DNA of 64,000 bases from Soonwooa sp032062245 (GCF_032062245.1 NZ_DAMBQF010000001.1:318987-382986), one strand, 5' to 3'. Positions 33,688-43,577 are shown, numbered from the stretch's first letter. Notes: generated by a model from the letters alone, not told the origin. Made by a program: numbers and translations.

Positions 33688-34916
33688 TACAAAAATCTGT
33701 TTTCTACCAAAGTCCAAAGTCGTTGTGCGTAACTATCTGCCTTTTCCCAATTTCTATCATAATACAAATCGCTCAAAAATTCTTTAGCATCGTCAATATT
33801 ATCAAATTCATTCAACTTATGAACAACTTGATTCAGCTCAACCTGACTATTTTTAAACAAGTGTTGTGTAAAGGCAATTTTATCATTTAAATCCAAACGG
33901 AATTCTGGTTTTGGTTTTGGCGCCTCCATATAATCAGTTGGCATATTGCTTTTACCAAGACTTCCACTATTTTTAGGTTCAGAAGTAGTTTCAGAAGCTT
34001 GTATTCTCTCTAAAGGATCATTATCAAACAAAGTTTTGTGAATACCTTTAATGTTAGATAATTTAATTTTTTTAGAATTTTGGTTGTCATCGGCATTTGA
34101 TTTTTCAGTATCAAATAATGATTTTTTTTCTTCTTCTACATCAGAAATTTCATCTTTAGTATCTTCTATTTTTACTGAAGATTCACTTACTAATTCTTCT
34201 GATTTTGAAATAGTTTCAGTTAAATTTTCTTTAACTTCATTAGCATCTTCCGACACTGAGATTTCTGAAACCAAACTTGGCTCTTCAACAGTTTCCACTT
34301 TAGACTCCTCAACAGAATCCATCGCAAAAGAGAAGGTACTTTCATTGTTTAAAGAAGCTTCTTTTTCTTTGACAAGATTTTCTTCGTCTTTAGCAAGCTC
34401 TTCAACATCATGCTCCGTATCGTCATCTTTCAACATTTCGTTGTCTGACAAATCTAGGTGATCATTTTCAACTTCGTCATCATGATCAACATTTTCGATT
34501 TCCTCAGTTTTGTCAAAATCTTCGACATTTTCAGTCTCCACAATTTCTTCTTGATGCGCTTCCGCAAGAATTTGGTTATCGATTAAGTCCAAATCATCAT
34601 CTTGAATATCATCTTCAGTAGCTTCGTTTTCAACGTTTTCAACTTGTGACGGTTCTTCAACATTATCATCTTCGGTTACTTCGAAAATTTCCTGTTCATC
34701 TACAACAGAAACAACGGGAAGAACTTGAGGTTTATTTAAAATTTGATTTAATCCAAAAGCTTCACTTAATTTTAGAAAATTGGTCTTTTCTGACAATTCT
34801 CGGATCAATTTTTCTTTCTGTAGTAAGTCGTCGATAGAAGAAATATCGTTTAATTCTTCAATAATATTTTGAATATCAAGAAACAACTCGTCATGGATTT
34901 CTTGCAGCCCATTCAT
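33687..34916 (-). CDS. Very acidic protein of unknown function
   Basis: 409 residues. A short helical N-terminus (residues 1-60) leads into a ~220-residue stretch rich in Glu, Asp, Asn and Val that looks disordered. The C-terminal ~110 residues look folded: DLNDKIAFTQHLFKNSQVELNQVV, DAKEFLSDLYYDRNW and QRLWTLVENRFL. The last part is the most conserved-looking and may be the functional piece. No named family recognised. It is coupled to rsmI by a one-base overlap. Confidence 0.75.
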   Translation of the reverse strand: MNGLQEIHDELFLDIQNIIEELNDISSIDDLLQKEKLIRELSEKTNFLKLSEAFGLNQILNKPQVLPVVSVVDEQEIFEVTEDDNVEEPSQVENVENEATEDDIQDDDLDLIDNQILAEAHQEEIVETENVEDFDKTEEIENVDHDDEVENDHLDLSDNEMLKDDDTEHDVEELAKDEENLVKEKEASLNNESTFSFAMDSVEESKVETVEEPSLVSEISVSEDANEVKENLTETISKSEELVSESSVKIEDTKDEISDVEEEKKSLFDTEKSNADDNQNSKKIKLSNIKGIHKTLFDNDPLERIQASETTSEPKNSGSLGKSNMPTDYMEAPKPKPEFRLDLNDKIAFTQHLFKNSQVELNQVVHKLNEFDNIDDAKEFLSDLYYDRNWEKADSYAQRLWTLVENRFL

Positions 34917-35047
34917 AACAATCTAATTATCTTTTTCGTAATTTTGAAACTTAATTATAAGTCCACTTCAACCTGTCAAAACTTCAAAAAAACGAAGCAA
35001 AAATTTGTTGAAAAAAAAATGGCTTATATGAATTGCTAAATTAAAGA

Positions 35048-35647
35048 ATGTTTTTAGAAAATACAATAAATCATTCTAAACAGAGTGGTTGGATGGAAGT
35101 CATCTGTGGATCGATGTTTTCAGGTAAAACGGAAGAATTGATTCGCCGATTACGACGTGCCGAAATGGCCGGACAAAAGGTTGAAATTTTTAAACCGAAA
35201 ATCGATACGCGATATTCAGATGAAGATGTTGTGTCGCATAATCATAACAAAATACCAAGTACAGCGGTAGATTCTTCTAACGAAATCTTGCTACTTGGTT
35301 CAAATTGTGATGTTGTTGGTATCGATGAGGCGCAGTTTTTCGATGATGGTATTGTCGAAATTGCTAATCAACTTGCGAATGGTGGCACACGAGTGGTGAT
35401 CGCTGGTCTAGATATGGACTTTCTTGGACGCCCTTTTGGTCCAATGCCTAACCTTATGGCAACGGCCGAATATGTAACAAAAGTGCATGCTATTTGTAAA
35501 AGAACCGGAAATCTCGCGAATTATTCGATGAGAATTTCTCACGGCAAAGATATTGTAGAACTTGGTGAGACCGAAAGCTACGAGGCTGTTAGCCGAAGAG
35601 TTTTCATGGACGAAGTTCTGTCAAAAAATAATCCGGAGTCAAAATAA
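35048..35647 (+). CDS. tdk: Thymidine kinase
   Basis: 199 residues of the type II (TK1-like) family. The P-loop is GSMFSGKTEELIRRLRR, Walker B is VVGIDEAQFFDD, and GLDMDFLGRPFGPM is the nucleotide-site block. It phosphorylates thymidine in salvage. The zinc-binding region has HAICKRTGNLANYSMRI, so one cysteine of the usual C-x2-C pair is lacking; I recall the same in other Bacteroidota. The next gene starts 15 bases downstream. Confidence 0.93.
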   Translation: MFLENTINHSKQSGWMEVICGSMFSGKTEELIRRLRRAEMAGQKVEIFKPKIDTRYSDEDVVSHNHNKIPSTAVDSSNEILLLGSNCDVVGIDEAQFFDDGIVEIANQLANGGTRVVIAGLDMDFLGRPFGPMPNLMATAEYVTKVHAICKRTGNLANYSMRISHGKDIVELGETESYEAVSRRVFMDEVLSKNNPESK

Positions 35648-35662
35648 TGATTCCACAAAACA

Positions 35663-38110
35663 ATGAAATATACAACTCAAGAGCTTGCTTTTTTTACCAA
35701 TTCTGAACTGATTGGTAACCCAAAAATGATTGTCAAAAATTTGGCTTTCGACAGTCGTAGCATTTATTCTTCCAAAAACACTGCTTTTATAGCCATTAAT
35801 TCTTCCAAAAATTCTGGCGAAAAGTACATAGAATCTGCGATCGAAAAAGGTATTGAAGTTATTATTGCAGAGAAAAAGACTTCCGACAATCCGCAGATTA
35901 CATGGATAATTGTAAAGAATAGCTTACAATTCTTGAGGCAACTCGCCAAATATCATCTCGAAAATTCTTATATAAAAAGTATTGGAATTACAGGCAGTAA
36001 TGGTAAAACGATTCTTAAAGAATGGCTTTACCAAAGTCTTTGGAACGAATATCAAACGGTGAAGAGTCCAAAAAGTTTTAATTCTCAAATTGGTCTTCCG
36101 CTCTCTTTGTTACAAATAAATGCAAAACATGAGCTGGGAATTTTTGAAGTTGGAATTTCTAAACCCAACGAAATGGAATTGCAGGAAGAAATCTTCCATC
36201 CCAACATTGGAGTTTTGACTTACATTGGATCAGCACATTCTTCGAATTTTGAAAATGAAGAAGAGCTGATTGATGAAAAAATTAAACTTTTCAAATATTC
36301 TAAAACTATAATATACAACGGAGATAAAGAATTGGTTAATAATAAAATAACTAACTTATATTCAAGTAAAAAATTAATTAGTTTTGGTTTTAAGTCAAAT
36401 AATGACATTCACATTATTAATGATTATAAAAACCGTCAAGAACTTGTAAAAGTTAAAATTTTCGAAGATGAAATCGAATTTGAAGCAAGTACTCGCGATG
36501 AAGCAACTTTGTCAAATGCTTTAGCTTTAATTTCTGTTTTAAAAGAGCTTGGTTTCTCTAATTCAAAAATTGTTGAAAAAATCAATGCTTTACAAGCGAT
36601 CGAAATGCGTCTAGAAGCTGTAGAAGGCGTTCGTAATAATTTGATTATCAACGATTCGTATAACTTAGATTTAGATTCACTTAAAATAGCTTTTCAGTTT
36701 ATACAAGAATATAATAAGCCAAAAAAATCTTTGGTATTGACAGATTTTGTAGATTCAGATTCTCACAATCCTAGTTTCTACAAAGAAGTTATTGATCTTG
36801 TAAACGAGCAAAATTTTGAACAAGTTTTCTTAATAGGAACTGAAATTTCAAATTTTGCAAAAGATATCAAAACAAATGTTTTTAGTTTTGATTCAACATC
36901 AAGTTTTATTGAAAGTAAATCTTTTGAAGAGATTGATAATCAATTAATTCTACTAAAAGGTGCGCGAAAATTTGAGGTTGAACGCATCAAAGATATTCTA
37001 GAACTTCGTAAACATGAAACCCGATTAGAAGTTAATCTGAACGCACTTTTACATAACATTAATGTTCATAAATCGCTTCTAAAACCCGAAACCAAAATGA
37101 TGGCAATGGTTAAAGCCAATGCTTACGGATTAGGAAGTTTTGAAATTTCAGAATTTCTTCAACATCATCATATTGATTATCTTGGTGTTGCAGTTGCTGA
37201 TGAAGGTGCCGATTTAAGAAAAAAAGGAATCACCACTCCAATTATTGTGATGAATCCTGAGCAACATAGCTACAGAACGGTTATTGAGTACAATCTAGAG
37301 CCAGAAATCTATAGTTTCCGAGTTTTAGAATTGTTCTGTAACGAATTGAAGAAACTTGGTGTCACCGAAAAATATCCTATACATATTAAGTTAGAAACAG
37401 GTATGCATCGTCTTGGTTTTAAAGATCAAGAAATATTGCAACTAGCTGATTTTATAGCAAATAACAATATTAAAGTACAAAGTATTTTTAGTCATTTGGC
37501 AACAGCTGACATACCAAATGAGAAATCTTATGTCGAATTTCAATTAGAAAATTTTGAAAAGACTTCAAATAAATTAATAAATTTACTTGGTTATCAACCT
37601 ATTCGACATATTTTGAATTCGTCAGGTATATTAAATTATACTGATAATCAATACGATATGGTCAGAATTGGGATTGGTATGATGGGAATTGCTTATAATG
37701 ATGAGATTCAGAAAAAGCTTAAAAATACTGTAAGTTTCCAAACCGTTATTTCTCAAATTTCTGATATAAATACCGGAGAAACAGTTGGTTACGGTAGACG
37801 TTTTAAAGCTGAAAAAGAATCTAAAATAGCTACAATCCCAGTTGGTTATGCTGATGGAATTCCGAGATTAATCGGTAATAAAATTGGGAAAGTTAATGTA
37901 CAAAATAAATTAGTACCAATTGTTGGTACAGTTTGTATGGATATGTTGATGGTCGATGTTTCAGATTTGGAAGCTAAAGAAGGTGATGATGTCATTATTT
38001 TTTCTGAAAAACCAAGCTTAATGGATTTTGCTACTTATTGTAATACAATACCTTACGAAGTTTTAACTTCAATATCACCTCGGGTAAAAAGAGTTTATAT
38101 AAAAGATTAA
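35663..38110 (+). CDS. murF-alr: Bifunctional MurF ligase / alanine racemase
   Basis: 815 residues. The first ~450 form MurF, UDP-MurNAc-tripeptide:D-Ala-D-Ala ligase, with the ATP loop GITGSNGKT at 108-116. The rest is alanine racemase, with the PLP lysine K484 in MVKANAYGLG, the substrate Tyr region VGYGRRF and IPVGYADGIPR. The fusion links D-Ala supply to its use in peptidoglycan precursor assembly and is a known Bacteroidota arrangement. The MurF part looks more diverged than usual (GKTILKEWLYQ), while the racemase part keeps all key residues. The next gene starts 2 bases later. Confidence 0.93.
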   Translation: MKYTTQELAFFTNSELIGNPKMIVKNLAFDSRSIYSSKNTAFIAINSSKNSGEKYIESAIEKGIEVIIAEKKTSDNPQITWIIVKNSLQFLRQLAKYHLENSYIKSIGITGSNGKTILKEWLYQSLWNEYQTVKSPKSFNSQIGLPLSLLQINAKHELGIFEVGISKPNEMELQEEIFHPNIGVLTYIGSAHSSNFENEEELIDEKIKLFKYSKTIIYNGDKELVNNKITNLYSSKKLISFGFKSNNDIHIINDYKNRQELVKVKIFEDEIEFEASTRDEATLSNALALISVLKELGFSNSKIVEKINALQAIEMRLEAVEGVRNNLIINDSYNLDLDSLKIAFQFIQEYNKPKKSLVLTDFVDSDSHNPSFYKEVIDLVNEQNFEQVFLIGTEISNFAKDIKTNVFSFDSTSSFIESKSFEEIDNQLILLKGARKFEVERIKDILELRKHETRLEVNLNALLHNINVHKSLLKPETKMMAMVKANAYGLGSFEISEFLQHHHIDYLGVAVADEGADLRKKGITTPIIVMNPEQHSYRTVIEYNLEPEIYSFRVLELFCNELKKLGVTEKYPIHIKLETGMHRLGFKDQEILQLADFIANNNIKVQSIFSHLATADIPNEKSYVEFQLENFEKTSNKLINLLGYQPIRHILNSSGILNYTDNQYDMVRIGIGMMGIAYNDEIQKKLKNTVSFQTVISQISDINTGETVGYGRRFKAEKESKIATIPVGYADGIPRLIGNKIGKVNVQNKLVPIVGTVCMDMLMVDVSDLEAKEGDDVIIFSEKPSLMDFATYCNTIPYEVLTSISPRVKRVYIKD

Positions 38111-38112
38111 AC

Positions 38113-40269
38113 ATGAAGAATTTTTGGATATTAATAGTGTTTTTGTGTTTTAATTTGTTTCAATCACAAGTTAAAGAGCCACTAGTCATACCCAAAAATG
38201 CAAAAATTGGTCTTTCGTTAAGTGGCGGCGGCGCTAAAGGCTTCTCACATGTAGGCGTTTTAAAAGTTATCGATTCATTAGGAATTAAAATCGATTATAT
38301 CTCGGGAACCAGCATGGGCGCAATAATTGGAGGAATGTATGCGGCTGGTTATACAGGAAAAGATATCGAAAAAATTGTAATGGACACCGATTTTTATTCG
38401 TTAATTACGGATCCAACTTCACGAAAAGATGCTACTTTTTTTAATAAATCCGTTGACAAATATCTTCTAAATATACCATTGCAAAACGGTAAAGCTAGCT
38501 TTCCATCGTCTATTTCGACTGGTCAGCGTAATGTTTATATGTTGAAAGAGCTCCTGAAAAACGTATCAACAGTAACAGATTTTTCAAAGCTTCCGATTCC
38601 GTTTTTATGTGTTGCAACCAATCTAGAAAGCGGAAATATGCAAATTTTTGAAAAGGGTGATTTGGTTCAGTCCATTATGGCAAGTTCGGCGTTTCCATCA
38701 TTGTTAGAACCTGTTAAGATTAATGATAGTTTGTATGTTGATGGCGCAATGACGGTCAATTATCCTTCAAAACCTTTAAAAGAAAAAGGAATGGATATTG
38801 TCATTGGTGTAGACCTTAACCAAGGTCTAGCAAAGCGTGATGATCTTAAAAGCATGATTTCGATTTTAAATCAAATTATAGATTTTGGAATTCAACGGGA
38901 TACCAAAAGACAATATAAATACACGGATATCAACATAAAACCAGACTTGACAGGAATGACGGCTACAAGTTATGATAACAAAAAGTCTATTCTTGATAGT
39001 GGATATGTTGCTGCACATCGTTACGAAACAGTACTTGATCGACTTCCTAAACGCGAATACGAGCGTCTTAGAGTACCAATTAACCCAATATATAGCAATG
39101 TGTATAAGATTGATAGTCTCGTGCTAGAAAATGGTAAAATCTACGGTAAAAACTATGTTTTAGGAAAGATGGGATTGCGTACGCCATCCATGCAAACTTA
39201 TGGTAGCGTTAACAAAATGATTGATAAGCTTTATGCAACCAACAATTATCGAATTATCAACTACGATATCGTTCAGAATGCTGAAACCAATTATTTAAAA
39301 ATACAAGTAACAGAAGACGATACAAGACATTTCATCAAGTTTGGATTGCATTATGATGAGATTTTTAAAACTGGTTTATTATTAAATTATTCAGCAAAAC
39401 GACTGTTATTTAAAAACACAGATTTATCTTTAGATTTAGTTGTTGGTGATAAACCGCGATATTATTTCAATTATTTTATTGACAATGGCTATATTCCTGG
39501 CTTTGGACTTTATGCATCTGGGATGAGTTTTGAATTATTAAATAAGAGCAAAAACGTTATCGAAGATTGGAAATGGTTCCGTAATGAAGCCTATCTACAA
39601 TCTATCTGGAAAGATAGATATGCTTTGGGAGGCGGGCTAAGTTTTGATTATTTCGATACTGAAGATGCGTCTGGACAAAACTACAATTCGGACAGATATC
39701 TAAATCTTTATGCATTTGTAAAAAGTGATACGCAAGATGACAAGGACTTCCCTACTCGCGGATTTTATCTGAATGGCGAAGTAAAAGTTCTTGACGTATT
39801 TTCTAACGAGCTTGAGAAGAAACCTGTCCAAGCAAAGGCAGATATTAGGATGAGCTTTAGATTGTCCAAAAAATTCACATATAGACTTAATCTTTTTGGA
39901 GGATTTAGCTTTGGTGATGTTATTCCACATTTCTATCAATACAGGTTAGGCGGGATTTTCGAACAAAATTTTAATAATATAAAAGCCATGTCAGGTTATC
40001 AGTTTGGTCAAATTAATGATAATAACTTGATTTATGCTTCCAACGATGTGCAATTTAGATTTAACAAAAACTATTACATCATCGGTAATTTTAGCATTGC
40101 AAATATGTTCAAGGATTTTGGATTGGAAGATACGGCAAAAATTAGTTTTAGTTCTGTTGGTATAACTGCAGGATACAAATCGCCATTTGGTCAGATTAAA
40201 CTTAATTTTAGTCAATCTATTAATAAACAAAAAGGAATTTTCAGTGTGATATTAGGACACTGGTTTTAA
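38113..40269 (+). CDS. Patatin-like phospholipase with outer-membrane barrel (PlpD type)
   Basis: 718 residues with a signal peptide ending LFQSQ. The patatin domain (about 30-240) has the oxyanion loop GGGAKGFSHVG, the nucleophile in GTSMGAI and the catalytic aspartate in DGAM. A POTRA-like segment follows (about 330-420: VNKMIDKLYATNNYRIINYDI), then a BamA-like 16-strand-type barrel ending VILGHWF. Proteins of this type hydrolyse phospholipids from the outer membrane. It follows murF-alr by 2 bases and precedes ybeY by 4 bases, so it lies in the same operon. Confidence 0.9.
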   Translation: MKNFWILIVFLCFNLFQSQVKEPLVIPKNAKIGLSLSGGGAKGFSHVGVLKVIDSLGIKIDYISGTSMGAIIGGMYAAGYTGKDIEKIVMDTDFYSLITDPTSRKDATFFNKSVDKYLLNIPLQNGKASFPSSISTGQRNVYMLKELLKNVSTVTDFSKLPIPFLCVATNLESGNMQIFEKGDLVQSIMASSAFPSLLEPVKINDSLYVDGAMTVNYPSKPLKEKGMDIVIGVDLNQGLAKRDDLKSMISILNQIIDFGIQRDTKRQYKYTDINIKPDLTGMTATSYDNKKSILDSGYVAAHRYETVLDRLPKREYERLRVPINPIYSNVYKIDSLVLENGKIYGKNYVLGKMGLRTPSMQTYGSVNKMIDKLYATNNYRIINYDIVQNAETNYLKIQVTEDDTRHFIKFGLHYDEIFKTGLLLNYSAKRLLFKNTDLSLDLVVGDKPRYYFNYFIDNGYIPGFGLYASGMSFELLNKSKNVIEDWKWFRNEAYLQSIWKDRYALGGGLSFDYFDTEDASGQNYNSDRYLNLYAFVKSDTQDDKDFPTRGFYLNGEVKVLDVFSNELEKKPVQAKADIRMSFRLSKKFTYRLNLFGGFSFGDVIPHFYQYRLGGIFEQNFNNIKAMSGYQFGQINDNNLIYASNDVQFRFNKNYYIIGNFSIANMFKDFGLEDTAKISFSSVGITAGYKSPFGQIKLNFSQSINKQKGIFSVILGHWF

Positions 40270-40273
40270 AATT

Positions 40274-40693
40274 ATGATACAATTTTTCTTTGAAGATGTA
40301 GAGAATACGATTCAGCCGAACTATACAAATTGGCTTGAAGATTTAATATTAACAGAAGGTAAAAAACTTGGAGAAATCAATTACATCCTTTGTGACGACG
40401 AATATCTTTTAAAAATAAATCAAGATTTTCTTCAACATGATTATTATACCGACATCATCACTTTTGACAAAGTAAAGGGCAAAACAATAAACGCTGACAT
40501 TTTTGTATCTTTGCAGCGCGTAATAGATAATGCGGAACAAATAGGAAAATCTAACGACGAAGAGTTGAGACGCGTCCTTGCACATGGCCTACTTCACCTT
40601 GTTGGATACAAAGATAAATCCGAAGCAGAACAAACAGAAATGCGTTCTAAAGAGGATTTTTATCTCGCATTATTTAGCGAAAAGTATCTTTAA
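40274..40693 (+). CDS. ybeY: Endoribonuclease YbeY
   Basis: 139 residues. The metal motif is LAHGLLHLVGYKDKSEAE, where the usual third histidine is replaced (GYKD rather than GYDH), a form I recall from other Bacteroidota. YYTDIITF earlier is also typical. YbeY acts in 16S rRNA 3'-end maturation and quality control. It is last in the tdk-murF-patatin operon; a parS site lies 9 bases after its stop. Confidence 0.9.
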   Translation: MIQFFFEDVENTIQPNYTNWLEDLILTEGKKLGEINYILCDDEYLLKINQDFLQHDYYTDIITFDKVKGKTINADIFVSLQRVIDNAEQIGKSNDEELRRVLAHGLLHLVGYKDKSEAEQTEMRSKEDFYLALFSEKYL

Positions 40694-40701
40694 ATTAAAA
40701 A

Positions 40702-40717
40702 TGTTTCACGTGAAACA
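40702..40717. promoter_or_regulatory. parS site upstream of mnmG
   Basis: TGTTTCACGTGAAACA, a perfect match to the ParB-binding consensus TGTTNCACGTGAAACA. The palindrome extends to 22 bases (40699-40720). Confidence 0.9.
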
Positions 40718-40752
40718 TTTTGTTTTTTTTTTTTTATTAAACTGAATGTAAA

Positions 40753-42615
40753 ATGATATCAGAAATATATGACGTTATCGTCGTTGGTGCAGGTCATGCA
40801 GGTTGCGAAGCTGCTGCTGCTGCTGCCAATCTCGGTTCAAAAACTTTAATGGTTACCATGAACATGCAAACCATTGGTCAAATGAGCTGTAATCCTGCAA
40901 TGGGAGGAATTGCAAAAGGACAAATTGTTAGAGAAATTGACGCTATGGGCGGTTATTCAGGGGTAATTTCTGATAAGTCCGCAATACAATTCAAGATGTT
41001 GAATCTATCAAAAGGTCCAGCAATGTGGTCGCCAAGAACACAAAATGACCGTATGTTATTCGCGCAAGAATGGCGTATCGCATTAGAAAACACGCCTAAC
41101 CTTGACTTCTTCCAAGATATGGTTAAAAACCTTATTATCGAAGATAATAAAGTGGTTGGTGTTGTCACGTCATTAGGCATCGAAATTCGTGGAAAGTCAG
41201 TTGTATTAACTAACGGAACTTTCTTAAATGGTTTAATCCACGTTGGTGATAAACAACTTGGTGGCGGTAGAATGGGCGAACCTAGAGCATATGGAATAAC
41301 CGAACAATTGGTTTCTTTAGGCTTTGAATCTGGCAGAATGAAAACTGGCACACCTCCACGGGTAGATGGTCGTAGCCTAGATTATTCGAAAATGGAGGAA
41401 CAATCGGGTGATGAAAATCCGCAAAAATTCTCTTACTTAGATACTCCAAAACTAAAAGAACAAAGAAGCTGTTATATTGTCTATACCAACGAAGAAGTAC
41501 ATGAAGTTTTGCGTTCAGGATTCGATAGAAGTCCAATGTTTAATGGTACCATCCAAAGTTTAGGACCACGTTATTGTCCAAGTATAGAGGATAAAATTAA
41601 TCGTTTTGCAGAACGTACAAGACATCAACTTTTTGTTGAACCAGAAGGCTGGAACACTGTTGAAATATATGTTAATGGATTCAGTTCTTCGCTTCCAGAA
41701 GATGTACAAATCAAAGCTATGAAGCTTATACCTGGTTTTGAAAATGTTAAAGTTTTCCGTCCTGGTTATGCGATTGAATACGACTACTTCCCTCCTACTC
41801 AACTTTATCATACATTAGAAACAAAATTAATTCAGAACCTTTATTTTGCGGGTCAAATTAATGGTACTACAGGTTATGAAGAAGCGGCTGGGCAGGGTTT
41901 AATAGCAGGTATTAATGCTGCTCTTAAAGTTCAAGATAAGCCTGAATTTACACTTAGTAGAGATGAAGCTTATATCGGTGTTCTTATTGATGATCTCATC
42001 ACAAAAGGCACTGAAGAACCTTACAGAATGTTCACATCAAGAGCTGAATATCGTCTACTTTTAAGACAAGATAATGCTGATATTAGATTGACTGAAAAGT
42101 CTTATAATCTAGGCTTGGCAACGCAAGAAAGACTTGATCGCGTAAAAGACAAAATCGCTAAAAGTCAGCAACTCGAAGACTTCTTACGAGAAATGTCTTT
42201 AAAACCTGGTATTATAAATCCTATCTTAGAAAGTATAGAGTCAAGTCCTGTAGATCAAGCTTATAGAGCTGCACAAATCCTTACAAGACCTAATATGACA
42301 CTTGAAAAACTGGAAGAAATTCCTGCCATTAAAGAGTTTGCAAGCCAATTTAATGATGAAGTTAGAGAGCAAGCTGAGATTAATATTAAGTACAGAGGTT
42401 ATATTGAAAAGGAAAAAGAGAATGTATCTAAACTTAATCGTTTAGAAAATATCAAGATTCCTGAGGATTTTGACTTTACTAAAATCTCTAGTTTATCATC
42501 TGAAGCTAAACAAAAACTTAGTAAAGTAATGCCAAAAACTATTGCTCAAGCTGGTAGAATTAGCGGTGTTTCTCCTGCAGATATCAATGTTTTATTGGTA
42601 TTTCTTGGTAGATAA
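40753..42615 (+). CDS. mnmG: tRNA uridine 5-carboxymethylaminomethyl modification enzyme MnmG (GidA)
   Basis: 620 residues, normal length. The FAD motif VVGAGHAGCEAA is near the N-terminus, and the signatures GPRYCPSIEDKI and QINGTTGYEEAAGQGLIAG are present. With MnmE it modifies the wobble uridine of several tRNAs. The gene is flanked by two parS sites. mnmG (gidA) is an origin-linked gene in many bacteria. Confidence 0.97.
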   Translation: MISEIYDVIVVGAGHAGCEAAAAAANLGSKTLMVTMNMQTIGQMSCNPAMGGIAKGQIVREIDAMGGYSGVISDKSAIQFKMLNLSKGPAMWSPRTQNDRMLFAQEWRIALENTPNLDFFQDMVKNLIIEDNKVVGVVTSLGIEIRGKSVVLTNGTFLNGLIHVGDKQLGGGRMGEPRAYGITEQLVSLGFESGRMKTGTPPRVDGRSLDYSKMEEQSGDENPQKFSYLDTPKLKEQRSCYIVYTNEEVHEVLRSGFDRSPMFNGTIQSLGPRYCPSIEDKINRFAERTRHQLFVEPEGWNTVEIYVNGFSSSLPEDVQIKAMKLIPGFENVKVFRPGYAIEYDYFPPTQLYHTLETKLIQNLYFAGQINGTTGYEEAAGQGLIAGINAALKVQDKPEFTLSRDEAYIGVLIDDLITKGTEEPYRMFTSRAEYRLLLRQDNADIRLTEKSYNLGLATQERLDRVKDKIAKSQQLEDFLREMSLKPGIINPILESIESSPVDQAYRAAQILTRPNMTLEKLEEIPAIKEFASQFNDEVREQAEINIKYRGYIEKEKENVSKLNRLENIKIPEDFDFTKISSLSSEAKQKLSKVMPKTIAQAGRISGVSPADINVLLVFLGR

Positions 42616-42617
42616 AT

Positions 42618-42626
42618 TGTGGATAA
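42618..42626 (-). promoter_or_regulatory. Consensus DnaA box after mnmG
   Basis: TGTGGATAA, the reverse complement of the consensus DnaA box TTATCCACA, 2 bases after the mnmG stop. Confidence 0.6.
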
Positions 42627-42635
42627 CTTGTTAAA

Positions 42636-42651
42636 TGTTCCACGTGAAACA
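42636..42651. promoter_or_regulatory. parS site downstream of mnmG
   Basis: TGTTCCACGTGAAACA also fits TGTTNCACGTGAAACA exactly, including the variable position. It is 1.9 kb from the first site. Confidence 0.88.
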
Positions 42652-42688
42652 TTTATATAAGCTTAAAATATAGAAAAAGTATTAGATT

Positions 42689-42720
42689 GTGGAATTGTGG
42701 ATAACTACAATTCCACTTTT
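42689..42720 (+). terminator. mnmG terminator with a DnaA-box 9-mer in the loop
   Basis: GTGGAATTGT and ACAATTCCAC form a perfect 10-base stem with an 8-base loop and four T. A second TGTGGATAA (42696-42704) lies across stem and loop. Confidence 0.7.
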
Positions 42721-42752
42721 AGAAAAGAATAAAACCTATTCATCAAAATTTA

Positions 42753-43577
42753 ATGAAAATAAAAGATCATTTTCTTACTCAAGAAATTTTTGAATTAAAA
42801 GAAACCGAAACTAAAGGCGTTTGGAAAACCTCCCCTATTCCATCAAATCTTTCTAAATATTACGAAAGCGAAGATTACATTTCACACCATCAAGATAGCG
42901 GAAGTGCAAAAGAAAAATTATATAAATTCTTACAAGGTTTCAATCTTTCTTACAAGAAAAATATACTTTCAAAAAGCATAAATTCTGGACAAAATAAAAA
43001 AGTTTTAGACTATGGCTGCGGCGCTGGAGAATTTGTAAAATATATCGAAAATGATTTTAAAACTTTCGGTTTCGAACCAAATGATGATGCTAGAAATGCT
43101 GCAAAACAAAAAACTAGCAAGACCACTTTAGTATCGAATCTTGATGAAATTGAAGATCATTCTTTAGATGCCATTACGCTTTGGCATGTTTTCGAGCACG
43201 TGGAAAATCAAGAAGAAATGCTTTCTATCTTTTATAAAAAATTAAAAGCTGAAGGAAAATTAATTATTGCTGTTCCGAATCCAACTTCACATGATGCAAT
43301 TTATTATAAAGAATTTTGGGCAGCCTACGACGTACCTCGACACGTTTATCATTTCTCAAGAAACGGAATGTTGAAACTTATGAACAACCATTCTTGGAAA
43401 GTTGAAAAAGTTAAGCCTCTCTTACTCGACTCGTTTTATATTTCGATGTTGAGTGAAAAATATAAAAATTCGAGCCTTTTTTGGCTTAAAGCAAGTCTTC
43501 GTGGAGCGATTTCTAACATAAAAGCATCTTTTTCTGGCGAATTTTCGAGTTTGATATATATTATCGGAAAAAAGTAG
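42753..43577 (+). CDS. Class I SAM-dependent methyltransferase
   Basis: 274 residues. Motif I is VLDYGCGAGEFVKYI, followed by TFGFEPND and LDAITLWHVFEHVENQEEML, typical of methyltransferases acting on lipids, sugars or quinones (UbiE/SmtA-like). The N-terminal ~90 residues (YYESEDYISHHQD) are the kind seen in Bacteroidota surface-polysaccharide or lipid methyltransferases. The substrate is unknown. It stands alone between the mnmG terminator and convergent pgk. Confidence 0.85.
   Translation: MKIKDHFLTQEIFELKETETKGVWKTSPIPSNLSKYYESEDYISHHQDSGSAKEKLYKFLQGFNLSYKKNILSKSINSGQNKKVLDYGCGAGEFVKYIENDFKTFGFEPNDDARNAAKQKTSKTTLVSNLDEIEDHSLDAITLWHVFEHVENQEEMLSIFYKKLKAEGKLIIAVPNPTSHDAIYYKEFWAAYDVPRHVYHFSRNGMLKLMNNHSWKVEKVKPLLLDSFYISMLSEKYKNSSLFWLKASLRGAISNIKASFSGEFSSLIYIIGKK

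Noticed and set aside
34051..34461. Ser-rich 136-codon frame on the + strand
   Set aside because: It is the mirror of the acidic protein gene; Glu/Asp codons give Ser/Phe on the other strand.
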